DNA of 64,000 bases, taken from assembly GCA_965249035.1 (NCBI GenBank), contig CBDFKV010000007.1:1426001-1490000 (forward strand), given 5' to 3'. Numbering within the stretch: the stretch's first letter is position 1; each line of letters begins with the position of its first letter. This document shows positions 34,420 to 43,559 of this stretch, piece by piece. The stretch comes from CBDFKV01 sp965249035 (lineage in GTDB: Bacteria; Pseudomonadota; Gammaproteobacteria; Arenicellales; Poriferihabitantaceae). The position numbers and the translations under genes are program-made. Under the pieces are notes generated by a model. It saw only the letters and a list, made by a program, of their open reading frames with translations. It searched no databases and was not told the origin of the DNA.

Positions 34420-36825
34420 TTAATGCGCTCGCTCGGTTGCCTTATCCGAAGTTTTATCCGTATCTTCTGCAACCTTCGCGTCCGTCAGTTCTGACTCGTC
34501 CGGTAACGGCTCCAGCTTGGCTTCCAGTGCGTGTTCAATCACTTCGTCAACCCATTGCACCGGAATGATCTCAAGCTCATTCTTGACGTTATCCGGGATG
34601 TCATCTAAGTCTTTTTTGTTATCAATCGGGATCAGTACTTGCTTGACGCCGCTGGTCAACGCAGCCAACAGTTTTTCCTTCAAGCCGCCAATCGGTAACA
34701 CTTCGCCGCGCAGCGTTATTTCACCGGTCATCGCGATGGTCGATTTAACCGCAACCCCAGTTAAAGCAGATACCAAAGCCACGCACATACCGATGCCCGC
34801 ACTGGGCCCATCTTTAGGCGTTGCCCCTTCTGGCACGTGGATGTGTACGTCACTGTTTTGGTAAAAATTAGGATCAATGCCCCAAGCCTGGGCGCGACTA
34901 CGAACTACACTCATCGCCGCCTGAATAGACTCTTGCATCACATCTCCCAGCTTACCAGTGAACTGCTGCTTACCTTTACCCGGCACGATGGCGGCTTCAA
35001 TATTCAACAACACACCACCAACGCTGGTCCAAGCCAAACCGTTCACGCGGCCCACTTGGTTATTTGCATCAATTTCGCTGTCGCGAAATTTGCGCACACC
35101 CAAGTAATCATTGACGTCGTCAACATCGACTTTGATTGTCTTGTCGCCACCTAATAGCAGCTTCTTAACCACCTTACGAAAGATCTTTGAGATTTCTCGC
35201 TCTACATTCCGCACGCCCGCTTCACGCGTGTAGCCACGAATGATTTCGATAAGGGCGTCATCCGTCAATTCGACTTCTTCTGCTTTCAAGCCGTTATCTT
35301 TTAGTTTGCGCTCTATCAAATAGCGTTTGGCGATATTAAATTTTTCTTCCTCGGTATAGCCCGATAAGCGAATCACTTCCATACGGTCCAACAATGGACC
35401 GGGAATATTCATGGTATTGGCAGTGGCAATAAACATGACTTCTGACAAATCCACGTCGACCTCTAAATAGTGGTCGTTAAACGTATTATTCTGCTCTGGG
35501 TCTAACACCTCAAGTAACGCAGAAGAGGGGTCGCCGCGAAAATCCATCGCCATCTTATCGACTTCATCCAGCATCATGACCGGATTGCGGACACCACTTT
35601 TATTCAGCTGCTGGATGATTTTACCCGGCAAAGCACCGATATAGGTTCGACGATGACCTCGTATTTCTGCTTCATCACGCACGCCACCCAGCGACAGGCG
35701 CTGGAACTTGCGATTAGTCGCCCGTGCGATTGACTTACCCAGTGAGGTTTTACCCACGCCTGGCGGGCCCACCAAACACAAAATGGGGCCTTTGATTTTC
35801 TTCAAGCGCTGCTGCACCGCCAATGACTCAATGATGCGCTCTTTGACCTTTTCCAGGCCAAAATGATCTTCTTCTAAGATCGCGTCGGCTTTTACCAAAT
35901 CTTTGGACAGGCGCGTGCGCTTTTTCCACGGCACATCCAACAGAACATCGAGATAATTACGCAATACGGTTGCTTCAGCCGACATCGGCGACATCATCCG
36001 CAGTTTGCCCAACTCTTTATCGGCTTTTTCACGCACGTCCTTGGGCATACCCGCCGTCCCAATACGCTCGGCTAACTCATCCAGCTCATTGCCACCTTCA
36101 TCCATATCGCCCAACTCTTTTTGGATCGCCTTCATCTGCTCGTTGAGATAATACTCACGCTGACTACGTTCCATCTGCTGCTTGACCCGACCACGGATGC
36201 GCTTTTCTACCTTGAGCAAATCAATCTCGCCTTCCATCATGCTGAGGATCGACTCCAGTCGCTCTTTGGGATCGATATGCGCCAAAATACTTTGCTTGTC
36301 CTCATTTTTGAGGTTCAAGTGCGACGCCACCGTATCACCCATTCGGCTGGGGTCTTCAATTGCCGCCACCGAACTCAATACTTCTGAAGGGATTTTGGCA
36401 CTTAGCTTGACGTATTTTTCAAAGGTTTCGTTGGTCGCTCGAATCAATACCTTAGATTCGCGCGGATCCAGCTCCGGCTCTTTTTGTTCAACCACTTCAG
36501 CCGTCAGTAATTCCTCGTCGGTATAACGCAAGACTTTTGCCCGCGCCAAGCCCTCAACCAACACTTTAAGCGTGCCATCGGGCAACTTCAGCATTTGTAG
36601 AATAGTCGCTACCGCACCCACCTCATAGATGTTGTCAGGCGTTGGGTTATCGTCTGAGGCATCGTGTTGCGCAACCAGTAGAACTTTCTTATTCGCTTCC
36701 ATGGCTTGATCAAGCGCTTTGATCGATTTTTCGCGGCCAACGAATAGCGGGATAACCATATGCGGAAACACTACAACGTCACGCAATGGTACGACCGGAA
36801 GCAGTTGTGTTTTTGATTTAGCCAT
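34420..36825 (-). CDS. lon: ATP-dependent protease Lon
   Basis: 801 residues with the Lon N-terminal substrate domain (PVVPLRDVVVFPHMVIPLFVG), AAA+ Walker A GPPGVGKTS (about residue 353) and Walker B MLDEVDKM, and the protease domain with the Ser-Lys dyad S675 (KDGPSAGIGM) and K718 (GGLKEKLLA). Lon degrades misfolded and regulatory proteins and is heat-induced. The start has GGAG about ten bases upstream. A candidate heat-shock promoter lies at 36903-36930. The C-terminal 30 residues are acidic low-complexity (DESELTDAKVAEDTDKTSDK), longer than in E. coli. Confidence 0.97.
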   Translation of the reverse strand: MAKSKTQLLPVVPLRDVVVFPHMVIPLFVGREKSIKALDQAMEANKKVLLVAQHDASDDNPTPDNIYEVGAVATILQMLKLPDGTLKVLVEGLARAKVLRYTDEELLTAEVVEQKEPELDPRESKVLIRATNETFEKYVKLSAKIPSEVLSSVAAIEDPSRMGDTVASHLNLKNEDKQSILAHIDPKERLESILSMMEGEIDLLKVEKRIRGRVKQQMERSQREYYLNEQMKAIQKELGDMDEGGNELDELAERIGTAGMPKDVREKADKELGKLRMMSPMSAEATVLRNYLDVLLDVPWKKRTRLSKDLVKADAILEEDHFGLEKVKERIIESLAVQQRLKKIKGPILCLVGPPGVGKTSLGKSIARATNRKFQRLSLGGVRDEAEIRGHRRTYIGALPGKIIQQLNKSGVRNPVMMLDEVDKMAMDFRGDPSSALLEVLDPEQNNTFNDHYLEVDVDLSEVMFIATANTMNIPGPLLDRMEVIRLSGYTEEEKFNIAKRYLIERKLKDNGLKAEEVELTDDALIEIIRGYTREAGVRNVEREISKIFRKVVKKLLLGGDKTIKVDVDDVNDYLGVRKFRDSEIDANNQVGRVNGLAWTSVGGVLLNIEAAIVPGKGKQQFTGKLGDVMQESIQAAMSVVRSRAQAWGIDPNFYQNSDVHIHVPEGATPKDGPSAGIGMCVALVSALTGVAVKSTIAMTGEITLRGEVLPIGGLKEKLLAALTSGVKQVLIPIDNKKDLDDIPDNVKNELEIIPVQWVDEVIEHALEAKLEPLPDESELTDAKVAEDTDKTSDKATERAH

Positions 36826-36894
36826 AGTCTATTGATTCTCCAGAGTATTGAGACGATGCCGATGATGCTTGGCAGCCTCATATTGTTTATTCAC

Positions 36895-37050
36895 TAAGCA
36901 CCATATGGCTCCTATTCTGCCTGCTTCAAGCGAACCGCTGTAAAAGAATTAGCAATACCCCCCCATAGATTACCCGAGAATACCCTGGGGAAAGAATTAT
37001 TTGTCGGGATAGTGGCCGACTAAAGAATAGCCGCGCGCAGAGAACCAGTT
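36895..37050 (-). ncRNA. Possible structured RNA downstream of zapA (6S-like position)
   Basis: The 227-base gap between zapA and lon can fold as one unit on the minus strand. GGCTATTCT (37032-37024) pairs with AGAATAG-GA-GCC (36918-36907). Inside it are a GTCGG/CCGAC hairpin (37020-37003) and a CCCCA/TGGGG stem around 36961-36990. The 6S RNA gene ssrS often lies directly after zapA, which is why I flag it. The sequence does not clearly match 6S consensus by eye and the fold is shorter than the usual ~180 bases. Confidence 0.25.
36903..36930 (-). promoter_or_regulatory. Candidate sigma-32 (RpoH) promoter of lon
   Basis: On the minus strand CTTGAAG (36930-36924) is followed after 13 bases by AGCCATAT (36910-36903), close to the heat-shock consensus CTTGAAA, 11-16 bases, CCCCATNT. 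It would start transcription about 70 bases upstream of the lon ATG. Lon is a known RpoH target in E. coli. The box was found by eye only. Confidence 0.5.
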
Positions 37051-37052
37051 GA

Positions 37053-37364
37053 CTAGATGCTGATTTGGCGATATTGCTCGATAGTGCGCTCGAGCTTACT
37101 TTGAATATCGCCGATTTGCTTTTCATAGGAGGCAAGCTTATCGCGTTGTTCTTTGAATTCCATTAGCTCAAAGCTGATATTGATCGCCGCTAGAACTGCG
37201 ACACGCTCCGGCGCCATGACTCGACCACGCGAATTGATTTCGTCTAATTGTGAAATCAAATGATCAACGGCTAAGGATATTTTAGGTAGCTCTTCTTTGC
37301 TGCAGGATAGCTGATATTCCTTACCCAGTATTTCGCAGGAAAATCCCTTAGCTGATTTTTTCAT
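37053..37364 (-). CDS. zapA: Cell division protein ZapA
   Basis: The 103-residue protein MKKSAKGFSCEILGKEYQLSC has the ZapA N-terminal beta-rich FtsZ-binding domain and VMAPERVAVLAAINISFELM, followed by a coiled coil (EFKEQRDKLASYEKQIGDIQSKL). ZapA cross-links FtsZ filaments. It starts 3 bp after the ZapB-like gene's stop. The order ZapB-like then ZapA, followed by a non-coding gap, is typical. Confidence 0.92.
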   Translation of the reverse strand: MKKSAKGFSCEILGKEYQLSCSKEELPKISLAVDHLISQLDEINSRGRVMAPERVAVLAAINISFELMEFKEQRDKLASYEKQIGDIQSKLERTIEQYRQISI

Positions 37365-37367
37365 CTT

Positions 37368-37577
37368 TTATGTCTGCTCACTGTCTAAGCCTTTCAGCCG
37401 TTCGACGATTCTTTCTACCCGAGTACGCGCGATGCTATTTTTTTCTTTTAATTGCACCCGCTCTTTATCCGCAACGCGCTGTTCATTTTTCAACGAACGG
37501 TTTTCGTCGTAGAGCGAACCACAGAGTTTGGCCAATTCCGCGACCTGATTTTCGAGTTGTTTTAGCGCGTCATCCAT
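37368..37577 (-). CDS. Small coiled-coil protein, TIGR02449/ZapB-like
   Basis: A 69-residue coiled coil: MDDALKQLENQVAELAKLCG, then LYDENRSLKNEQRVADKERVQLKEKNSIARTRVERIVERL. The pattern and its place three bases ahead of zapA fit the TIGR02449 family, annotated as ZapB-related. These proteins are thought to cooperate with ZapA at the division ring. The length and heptads support a real gene. Confidence 0.82.
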   Translation of the reverse strand: MDDALKQLENQVAELAKLCGSLYDENRSLKNEQRVADKERVQLKEKNSIARTRVERIVERLKGLDSEQT

Positions 37578-37672
37578 ATCTTAGCTGCATAGCAATCGTC
37601 AAAGCGCCCCACTATAAAAGCCGCATGGGCTATAGGTCAAGCGCATCGTGAATTAAGACGCCATGATGATGC

Positions 37673-38098
37673 TTAGGCAAGCTGTTTTTCACGGATTTCA
37701 TCCAAGGTCTTGCAATCAATGCACTGGGTAGCGGTTGGTCGGGCTTCCATACGCTTGATTCCAATCTCAACGCCACAAGTCTCACAAAACCCGTACTCGT
37801 CATCGTGTAGACGCTTCATTGTGATATCGATGCGCTTTACCAGCTTGCGATCGCGGTCACGATTACGTAACTCCAGCGCCATGTCGGTTTCCTGACTGGC
37901 ACGATCGGTTGGGTCTGGATGATTATTCGAACCATCTTGCATATGGGTCACTGTGTTGCGCGTCTCGTCCACCAAGCTCGCACGCCACGCTTCTAGAATA
38001 TTACTAAAATGCGTGAGCTGCGCCTCACCCATATATTCTTCCCCTTTTGCTGGCTTATACGGTTGAATCCCGTAAATCAGATTGTTGTCTTTGCTCAT
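37673..38098 (-). CDS. dksA: RNA polymerase-binding transcription factor DksA
   Basis: The 141-residue protein has an N-terminal region, a coiled-coil arm with the acidic tip DPTDRASQETD (the aspartates that enter the RNAP secondary channel) and a C-terminal zinc finger CETCG...CIDC. It works with ppGpp in the stringent response, reducing rRNA and activating amino acid genes. All features are canonical. It has its own ATG at 38098 and ends 95 bases before the ZapB-like gene. Confidence 0.96.
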   Translation of the reverse strand: MSKDNNLIYGIQPYKPAKGEEYMGEAQLTHFSNILEAWRASLVDETRNTVTHMQDGSNNHPDPTDRASQETDMALELRNRDRDRKLVKRIDITMKRLHDDEYGFCETCGVEIGIKRMEARPTATQCIDCKTLDEIREKQLA

Positions 38099-38204
38099 AG
38101 TCCACCTAGAATAAACGACACTAAACGTTAAACGATCCCTTTTTAGAGGCGGCGCTTTATACCATCGACATTACCAAGATGCAATAGACAATCAACCCTC
38201 TGAC

Positions 38205-39410
38205 TCACGCAGTATTGAGTTGGACGTCAGCAAAGCGGCGCTTACCCACCTGATAAATATTTCGGCTACCTACAGCAATTTGTAACCGCGTGTCTTCAAT
38301 TCGTTCGCCATCAATACGGACCGCGCCTTGCCTGATCATTCGTATTCCCTCTGAAGTAGAGGCAACCAACCCGGCATCCTTTAACAAATTAGCAATCGCC
38401 AGACCTCCTGGGTCGACCGACAATTGCTTGAATTCGATCTCTTCTGGCATCGCACCCTTTTGGAACTGGGCAATGAAACTCTGTTGCGCCCGATCGGCCA
38501 GGTCTGCTGAATGAAAACGCGAAATTAATTCTTTGGCCAGCTCAAACTTGACGTCACGCGGGTTTCTACCCTCATCGACATCAACTCGCAATTGGTCAAT
38601 TTGTGGCTGTGACAGAAAACTCAGCAACTCGTAATAGCGCCACATCAAGTCATCTGAGATCGACATCACTTTGCCAAACATTGTATCGGGCGCTTCGGTA
38701 ATACCGATGTAGTTATCGAGCGACTTTGACATTTTATTGACTCCGTCAAGCCCTTCAAGCAAAGGCACCGTCAACACCACTTGCGGTGCTTGACCGGCTT
38801 GTTTTTGTAGTTCACGGCCCACCAGTAAATTAAATTTCTGATCGGTACCACCCAGCTCAACATCCGCCCGCAATGCCACTGAGTCATACCCCTGAACCAG
38901 CGGATATAAAAATTCATGGATCGCAATCGGCTGGCCGCCGGTGTAGCGTTTGTTAAAATCGTCCCGCTCCAACATCCGCGCTACCGTATGGCTGGCAGCC
39001 AACTTGATCAGCCCGGCTGAACCCAGCGCAGTCATCCACTTAGAATTGAACTCAACGATGGTTTTGTCAGGATCCAATATCTTAAATATCTGTTCTTGAT
39101 AGGTTCGAGCATTTTCCTGTATTTGCTCAGTTGTTAGTGGTTTACGGGTGATGTTCTTACCTGTAGGGTCACCGATCAAGCCGGTAAAGTCTCCCACCAA
39201 AAAGATGACTTCATGGCCCAGTTCCTGGAACTGGCGCATCTTATTAATCAATACCGTGTGGCCGATATGCAAGTCCGGTGCAGTGGGGTCGAAGCCGGTT
39301 TTAATCCGTAGTGTTTTGCCCGACTTTAAGCGGGTGACTAATTCTTCCTCCACCAGGATTTCTTCAGCGCCACGACGAATTTCGGTCAGTTGGTCTTGGA
39401 GTGATTGCAT
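38205..39410 (-). CDS. tyrS: Tyrosyl-tRNA synthetase
   Basis: Charges tRNA-Tyr. The 401-residue class I synthetase has the HIGH motif PDLHIGHTVL (about 46-55) and KMSKS in NKMSKSLDN (about 230), with a C-terminal S4-like RNA-binding domain ending in SEGIRMIRQGAVRIDGERI, the TyrRS-beta (bacterial type 2, ~400 residues) layout. In gammaproteobacteria it often faces the anmK/M23 peptidase genes, as here. Confidence 0.97.
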   Translation of the reverse strand: MQSLQDQLTEIRRGAEEILVEEELVTRLKSGKTLRIKTGFDPTAPDLHIGHTVLINKMRQFQELGHEVIFLVGDFTGLIGDPTGKNITRKPLTTEQIQENARTYQEQIFKILDPDKTIVEFNSKWMTALGSAGLIKLAASHTVARMLERDDFNKRYTGGQPIAIHEFLYPLVQGYDSVALRADVELGGTDQKFNLLVGRELQKQAGQAPQVVLTVPLLEGLDGVNKMSKSLDNYIGITEAPDTMFGKVMSISDDLMWRYYELLSFLSQPQIDQLRVDVDEGRNPRDVKFELAKELISRFHSADLADRAQQSFIAQFQKGAMPEEIEFKQLSVDPGGLAIANLLKDAGLVASTSEGIRMIRQGAVRIDGERIEDTRLQIAVGSRNIYQVGKRRFADVQLNTA

Positions 39411-39626
39411 AAATTTAAGTTTTTTCTTTGTTTATCAGTTAAGTAGTTTCGGCTATCAGCCATAAGTCTATGATTTTAAGCTTTACTTGAAAGCCCTGTG
39501 CCAACATGACATAATCCGGCGCCATATTGTGCTTGGGTTTCCAGGCGAAGGTGCGTGTCATTCGTAACTAGTTCGACGACTCGCGATCATCGGCAACATT
39601 AATTTTCATTTTTAGAAAAATCGGGT

Positions 39627-41150
39627 ATGTCTGGACAGCACAATCCACAAGTTTACTACGACTATAGCCACCTATCGACTTCGACCCCTCATCACCGTAA
39701 CAACAGCAGTGATGGCCGTAAAAATCCGATACTGCTTAGTGCCCCACCGATAAGAAAACTCCGGTCTATCAGTATAGTAGTCATAATCCTAGCGATGATC
39801 TGGCTAATGTCGCCGCTCACCAGTGACGCGAATTATAAAGCAGACGACAACCCAATCACTAGCGCTGATATCCCACCTGCCCCATTTACTGCATTCGACT
39901 ATTCACCACCGGAAATAAGTGAGGTAGAAGTGGTTGGCGCTGACGTTCAAGTGGCGCTACTAGCTAATCAAGTGCCTGACCGCCTCAATGACGCCGTCAA
40001 CGCCCCTCTGCTGGCCTTTGTTAAGCCAAGTACACCCATAGCCACCTCCAAACCAGGGCACACTAAAAGCCTTACCGTAAAGTCCGGAGATACCTTGAGT
40101 GGCCTATTTAATCGCGCCGATTTACCGTTGGTCGCTGCCATCAAACTGGCCAAAGTTAAGGAAGCCGCTCCGCTGAGTCAGCTGCAGCCGGGCAATGATA
40201 TTCAATTTCATTTCACGGGCGACAACCAACTCGAAAGTATTGAATACACGATCGATAAGCTGAGCACGCTGGTCGCGATACCGGCGAGTGGTAACTACAA
40301 TGTCTACACCCACACCAAGGAAGTCAGCTACCAAACTTTTGTGACCAAAGGCACCATCCAAGATTCACTGGGACAAGCAGCCAAAGACGCCGGAATCCCA
40401 TATTCTCTGGCCATGCAAATGGTCGATATTTTTAAGTGGGAAATCGATTTTGGTCGAGATATTCAGCCGGGCGATCACTTCTCACTGGTCTACCAAAAAG
40501 CGGTGCTAAACGGCGAAGTCATTAGCGAGGGACCGATCCTTGCTGCAGAGTTCACCAATCAGAATGAAGCGGTTCGAGCGGTACGATTTACCGACGATGA
40601 AAGCAACCACCACTATTTCACCCCCGAAGGCGATAGCTTACGTCGCGGTTTTCTGCGCACTCCCGTGCGCAGCGCACGAATTACATCGGGTTTTAGCAAA
40701 CGACGATTTCACCCGATCAAAAAGAAATGGCGCGCCCATAAAGGCGTCGATTACGGGGCACCACGTGGTACGCCCATTCTTGCCTCTGGCGATGGTGTTG
40801 TGCAATTTAGCGGCGGCAAAAATGCTTATGGTAAAACCGTCATCCTTCGTCACGGCGGCACCTACACTACGTTATATGCACACATGAAAGGCTTTGCACG
40901 CGGGATTCGTGCTGGCAAGCGCGTTCAACAAGGTGACATCATTGGTTATGTCGGTAGCACCGGGTTGGCGAGTGGTCCGCACCTACACTATGAATTCCGC
41001 GTTAATGGTCAACATCGTGACCCACTGAGTGTCAAACTGCCAAAAGCAGAACCGCTACCCAACCGATGGGCCAACACATTCAAGCAACAATCTTCGCCAT
41101 TGCTTGCCCAATTGGATAGTGGAACACCCACTCGATTTGCCAAAAAATAG
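39627..41150 (+). CDS. M23-family murein DD-endopeptidase (MepM/OapA-like)
   Basis: The 507-residue protein has an N-terminal transmembrane anchor (residues 47-63), a LysM/OapA-type region (LTVKSGDTLSGLF, 149-161), and a C-terminal M23 zinc peptidase domain with H362, H371 and D375 (HKGVDYGAP), and H452/H454 in HLHYEF. It should cut peptide cross-links in peptidoglycan. The order tyrS / M23 / anmK is conserved in gammaproteobacteria and links wall turnover with recycling. Start ATG 39627 (MSGQHNPQVY). Confidence 0.9.
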   Translation: MSGQHNPQVYYDYSHLSTSTPHHRNNSSDGRKNPILLSAPPIRKLRSISIVVIILAMIWLMSPLTSDANYKADDNPITSADIPPAPFTAFDYSPPEISEVEVVGADVQVALLANQVPDRLNDAVNAPLLAFVKPSTPIATSKPGHTKSLTVKSGDTLSGLFNRADLPLVAAIKLAKVKEAAPLSQLQPGNDIQFHFTGDNQLESIEYTIDKLSTLVAIPASGNYNVYTHTKEVSYQTFVTKGTIQDSLGQAAKDAGIPYSLAMQMVDIFKWEIDFGRDIQPGDHFSLVYQKAVLNGEVISEGPILAAEFTNQNEAVRAVRFTDDESNHHYFTPEGDSLRRGFLRTPVRSARITSGFSKRRFHPIKKKWRAHKGVDYGAPRGTPILASGDGVVQFSGGKNAYGKTVILRHGGTYTTLYAHMKGFARGIRAGKRVQQGDIIGYVGSTGLASGPHLHYEFRVNGQHRDPLSVKLPKAEPLPNRWANTFKQQSSPLLAQLDSGTPTRFAKK

Positions 41151-42252
41151 TCCGACCCGGATCGTCGGGCTAATGTCCGGCACCAGCATGGACGGTATTG
41201 ATGGCGTGTTAACCCGGTTTGAGCCGGGCCAGCCACCAGTGACAGAAGCCAGCACCTATTTTCCCTACCCTCCGCAATTTATAGACCAACTCAGCACTTT
41301 ATTGCGCCCCGGTGATAATGAACTCGAGCGTGCTGCACAGCTGGGCACGACGCACAGCTACTACGCAGCCGAATTGGTCGCCAGCCTGATTGCTGATTTC
41401 ACTCCCAATCAAATTACAGCCATAGGTAACCACGGGCAAACCGTTCGCCATGCCCCACTGGCCAACCCAGCCTATACCCTACAAATTGGTAATGGTGCCG
41501 TACTCGCCGAACAAACCGGCATTACTACGGTCACAGACTTTCGCTCCCGGGACATCGCTGCCGGCGGAGAAGGTGCGCCATTGGTTCCTGCATTCCACCA
41601 CGCGGTATTTAGCCAAGCTGGTCAACACCGGATTATTGTCAATATTGGCGGCATTTCCAATATCAGCTCCCTGCCTGGCGACGACCCCGCTGGCGTCACT
41701 GGCTTCGACTGTGGCCCCGGGAATACGCTGCTCGATAACTGGGCATCCTCCCATATAGGCCAGGCTTATGACCACAACGGTGAGTGGGGCCGTTCTGGAA
41801 CGATTGATGACAAATTGCTAAACAGGCTGCTCAGCGAGCCCTATTTCAAACGTATTCCGCCCAAAAGCACGGGCCGAGAATTGTTTAACAGGGATTGGCT
41901 GCAACGGTATCTCAGCCCACAGCCCTCAAACGCCGCTGACGTTCAAGCCAGCCTCACGGCGCTTACTGCACGGGCAATTACAGACGCCATCGATCAATAC
42001 GCCGCAACACGCCCAGATCGGATTTATCTGTGTGGCGGAGGTGCAAAAAATCAATTTTTAACCGATCTGATTACTGCATATGGCCCTTGCCCAGTCACCA
42101 CTACAGCTGAGCTCGGGATCGACCCACAAACAGTTGAGGCGGTGGCTTTTGCCTGGCTGGCCCAACAAACCCTATCGCACCTGCCCGGCAATCTACCTGC
42201 AGTGACGGGCGCACGCCGATCAGTAGTTTTGGGTTGCGTTCACCCTGCTTAG
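41119..42252 (+). CDS. anmK: Anhydro-N-acetylmuramic acid kinase
   Basis: Phosphorylates and opens 1,6-anhydro-MurNAc from peptidoglycan recycling. Key signatures: IVGLMSGTSMDGIDGVL at the N-terminus, GNHGQTVRH, and FDCGPGNTLLDNW. The frame is open from 41029, but the first 30 codons are unlike the family and overlap the M23 gene by 122 bases. I place the start at the GTG 41119 (VEHPLDLPKN), which overlaps that gene by 32 bases and gives 377 residues; a TTG at 41137 is also possible. Confidence 0.9.
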   Translation: MEHPLDLPKNSPTRIVGLMSGTSMDGIDGVLTRFEPGQPPVTEASTYFPYPPQFIDQLSTLLRPGDNELERAAQLGTTHSYYAAELVASLIADFTPNQITAIGNHGQTVRHAPLANPAYTLQIGNGAVLAEQTGITTVTDFRSRDIAAGGEGAPLVPAFHHAVFSQAGQHRIIVNIGGISNISSLPGDDPAGVTGFDCGPGNTLLDNWASSHIGQAYDHNGEWGRSGTIDDKLLNRLLSEPYFKRIPPKSTGRELFNRDWLQRYLSPQPSNAADVQASLTALTARAITDAIDQYAATRPDRIYLCGGGAKNQFLTDLITAYGPCPVTTTAELGIDPQTVEAVAFAWLAQQTLSHLPGNLPAVTGARRSVVLGCVHPA

Positions 42253-42255
42253 GCA

Positions 42256-42981
42256 ATGGCAATTGACAATCAGACGCCAACGACCACGGTTTGGCTGGCA
42301 CGCCTATCTGACATTTCGCAGGCATGCTACGATAAAAGCTATGCACTACTGGGTTCGGAAGAACGCCAGCGCTTACAGCGCATTCAGTCCGAGAAGAAAC
42401 AAGCCGAGTATTTATCAAGCCGCGCATTGTTACGCCACGCTCTCAGCCAGATATTTAAACAAGCTCCTGAATTCTGGCAATTTGAACAACCACCGAATCA
42501 TCCCCCGACACTACGTAACCGAGGGTATACAGCAACCATTAGCTTGAGCCACACTACCGAACTGGTTGGCGTAGCCATCGACAGCAAGCCGCTGGGATTA
42601 GACATAGAATCAAATAGAATCAACCGCAACCTCGATGCCATCACCAGGCGCGTATTCACTCCCGAACAATCCGCGTTGATCGTCGCCGCCGCTCCGGCCC
42701 AAAAACAAGCCCATTTTCTGGCACTATGGACGCGCAAGGAAGCGTTGTATAAAGCCCATACAATTAATCAAACACCCTTTGAATTCTTCAGTACCCAAGC
42801 CATTATAGAACCCCCTTTCCAGCTCAGCTACGCACTTGCAGCCAATCACCTCATAGCACTGGCTTATCAACCAGGCGATGCTGATATCATCTGGCGAAGC
42901 TGCATACCGTTTGAGGCAGACAAGCACAACCCAATCGAAATGGACACCCACCACCGTCCTCAGATATTTGATTTACTATAA
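42256..42981 (+). CDS. 4'-phosphopantetheinyl transferase superfamily protein
   Basis: Transfers the phosphopantetheine arm of CoA to carrier proteins. The 241-residue protein has the Sfp-type metal motif GLDIESNRINR (about 114-124) and ALWTRKEALYKA (about 155-166), and SLSHTTELVGVAI upstream. It is of the longer Sfp/EntD size. No polyketide or peptide synthetase is nearby; it follows anmK after three bases. It may serve fatty-acid or other carrier proteins. Confidence 0.85.
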   Translation: MAIDNQTPTTTVWLARLSDISQACYDKSYALLGSEERQRLQRIQSEKKQAEYLSSRALLRHALSQIFKQAPEFWQFEQPPNHPPTLRNRGYTATISLSHTTELVGVAIDSKPLGLDIESNRINRNLDAITRRVFTPEQSALIVAAAPAQKQAHFLALWTRKEALYKAHTINQTPFEFFSTQAIIEPPFQLSYALAANHLIALAYQPGDADIIWRSCIPFEADKHNPIEMDTHHRPQIFDLL

Positions 42982-43029
42982 ACAGCTCTTCGTCTAGAAT
43001 TCAAATAACTAATCAACTGACTACCAACC

Positions 43030-43455
43030 ATGGCCCAAGATAAAACCGAAGAGATTTTGCCACAAGCTGCTTTTGATTTACTCAAAGATGACCCGCGCGC
43101 ACTGCTGGTAGATATTCGCTCATCCATGGAGTTCTTATTTGTCGGCCACCCGGCTGATGCGGTTCATGTCGCGTGGATTGATGAACCCGACTGGGTGGTT
43201 AACCCCCACTTTATCCAAGAAATTCGCAAACTCATCCTCGGTGGCGTAGTTTGTGCAGACGAAGGCTGCGTACCGATTTTGTTGATTTGTCGCAGCGGCA
43301 AACGCTCCCTGGAAGCAGGCGACCACCTTATCAAAAATGGCTTAACAAATATTTTCTCCGTCGCCGGCGGTTTTGAAGGTGAATTGGACAACAATCATCG
43401 GCGAAGCACCATTAACGGCTGGCGTCACGAAAGTCTGCCCTGGGTACAGTGCTAA
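43030..43455 (+). CDS. Rhodanese-domain protein
   Basis: The 141-residue single-domain rhodanese has the active-site loop CRSGKRSL (about 96-103, Cys at the start) and ALLVDIRSSMEFLFVGHPADA near the N-terminus. Such proteins carry persulfide sulfur. The role is unknown and it has no adjacent sulfur gene. It is convergent with yqeY. Confidence 0.87.
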   Translation: MAQDKTEEILPQAAFDLLKDDPRALLVDIRSSMEFLFVGHPADAVHVAWIDEPDWVVNPHFIQEIRKLILGGVVCADEGCVPILLICRSGKRSLEAGDHLIKNGLTNIFSVAGGFEGELDNNHRRSTINGWRHESLPWVQC

Positions 43456-43559
43456 TATAGCCAGCAAATAGCGAGCATAAAAAAGCACGACACTCTTAGT
43501 TCGCGCTTATACTTTAACTGCTTTACCTCGACAGTTAATCAATAGATTTTAGCAAAACC

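Noticed and set aside
36182..36526. 114-codon plus-strand frame inside lon
   Set aside because: It lies wholly in the antisense of a conserved gene and has no supporting features, as do similar frames inside argS, nptA-type and other genes.
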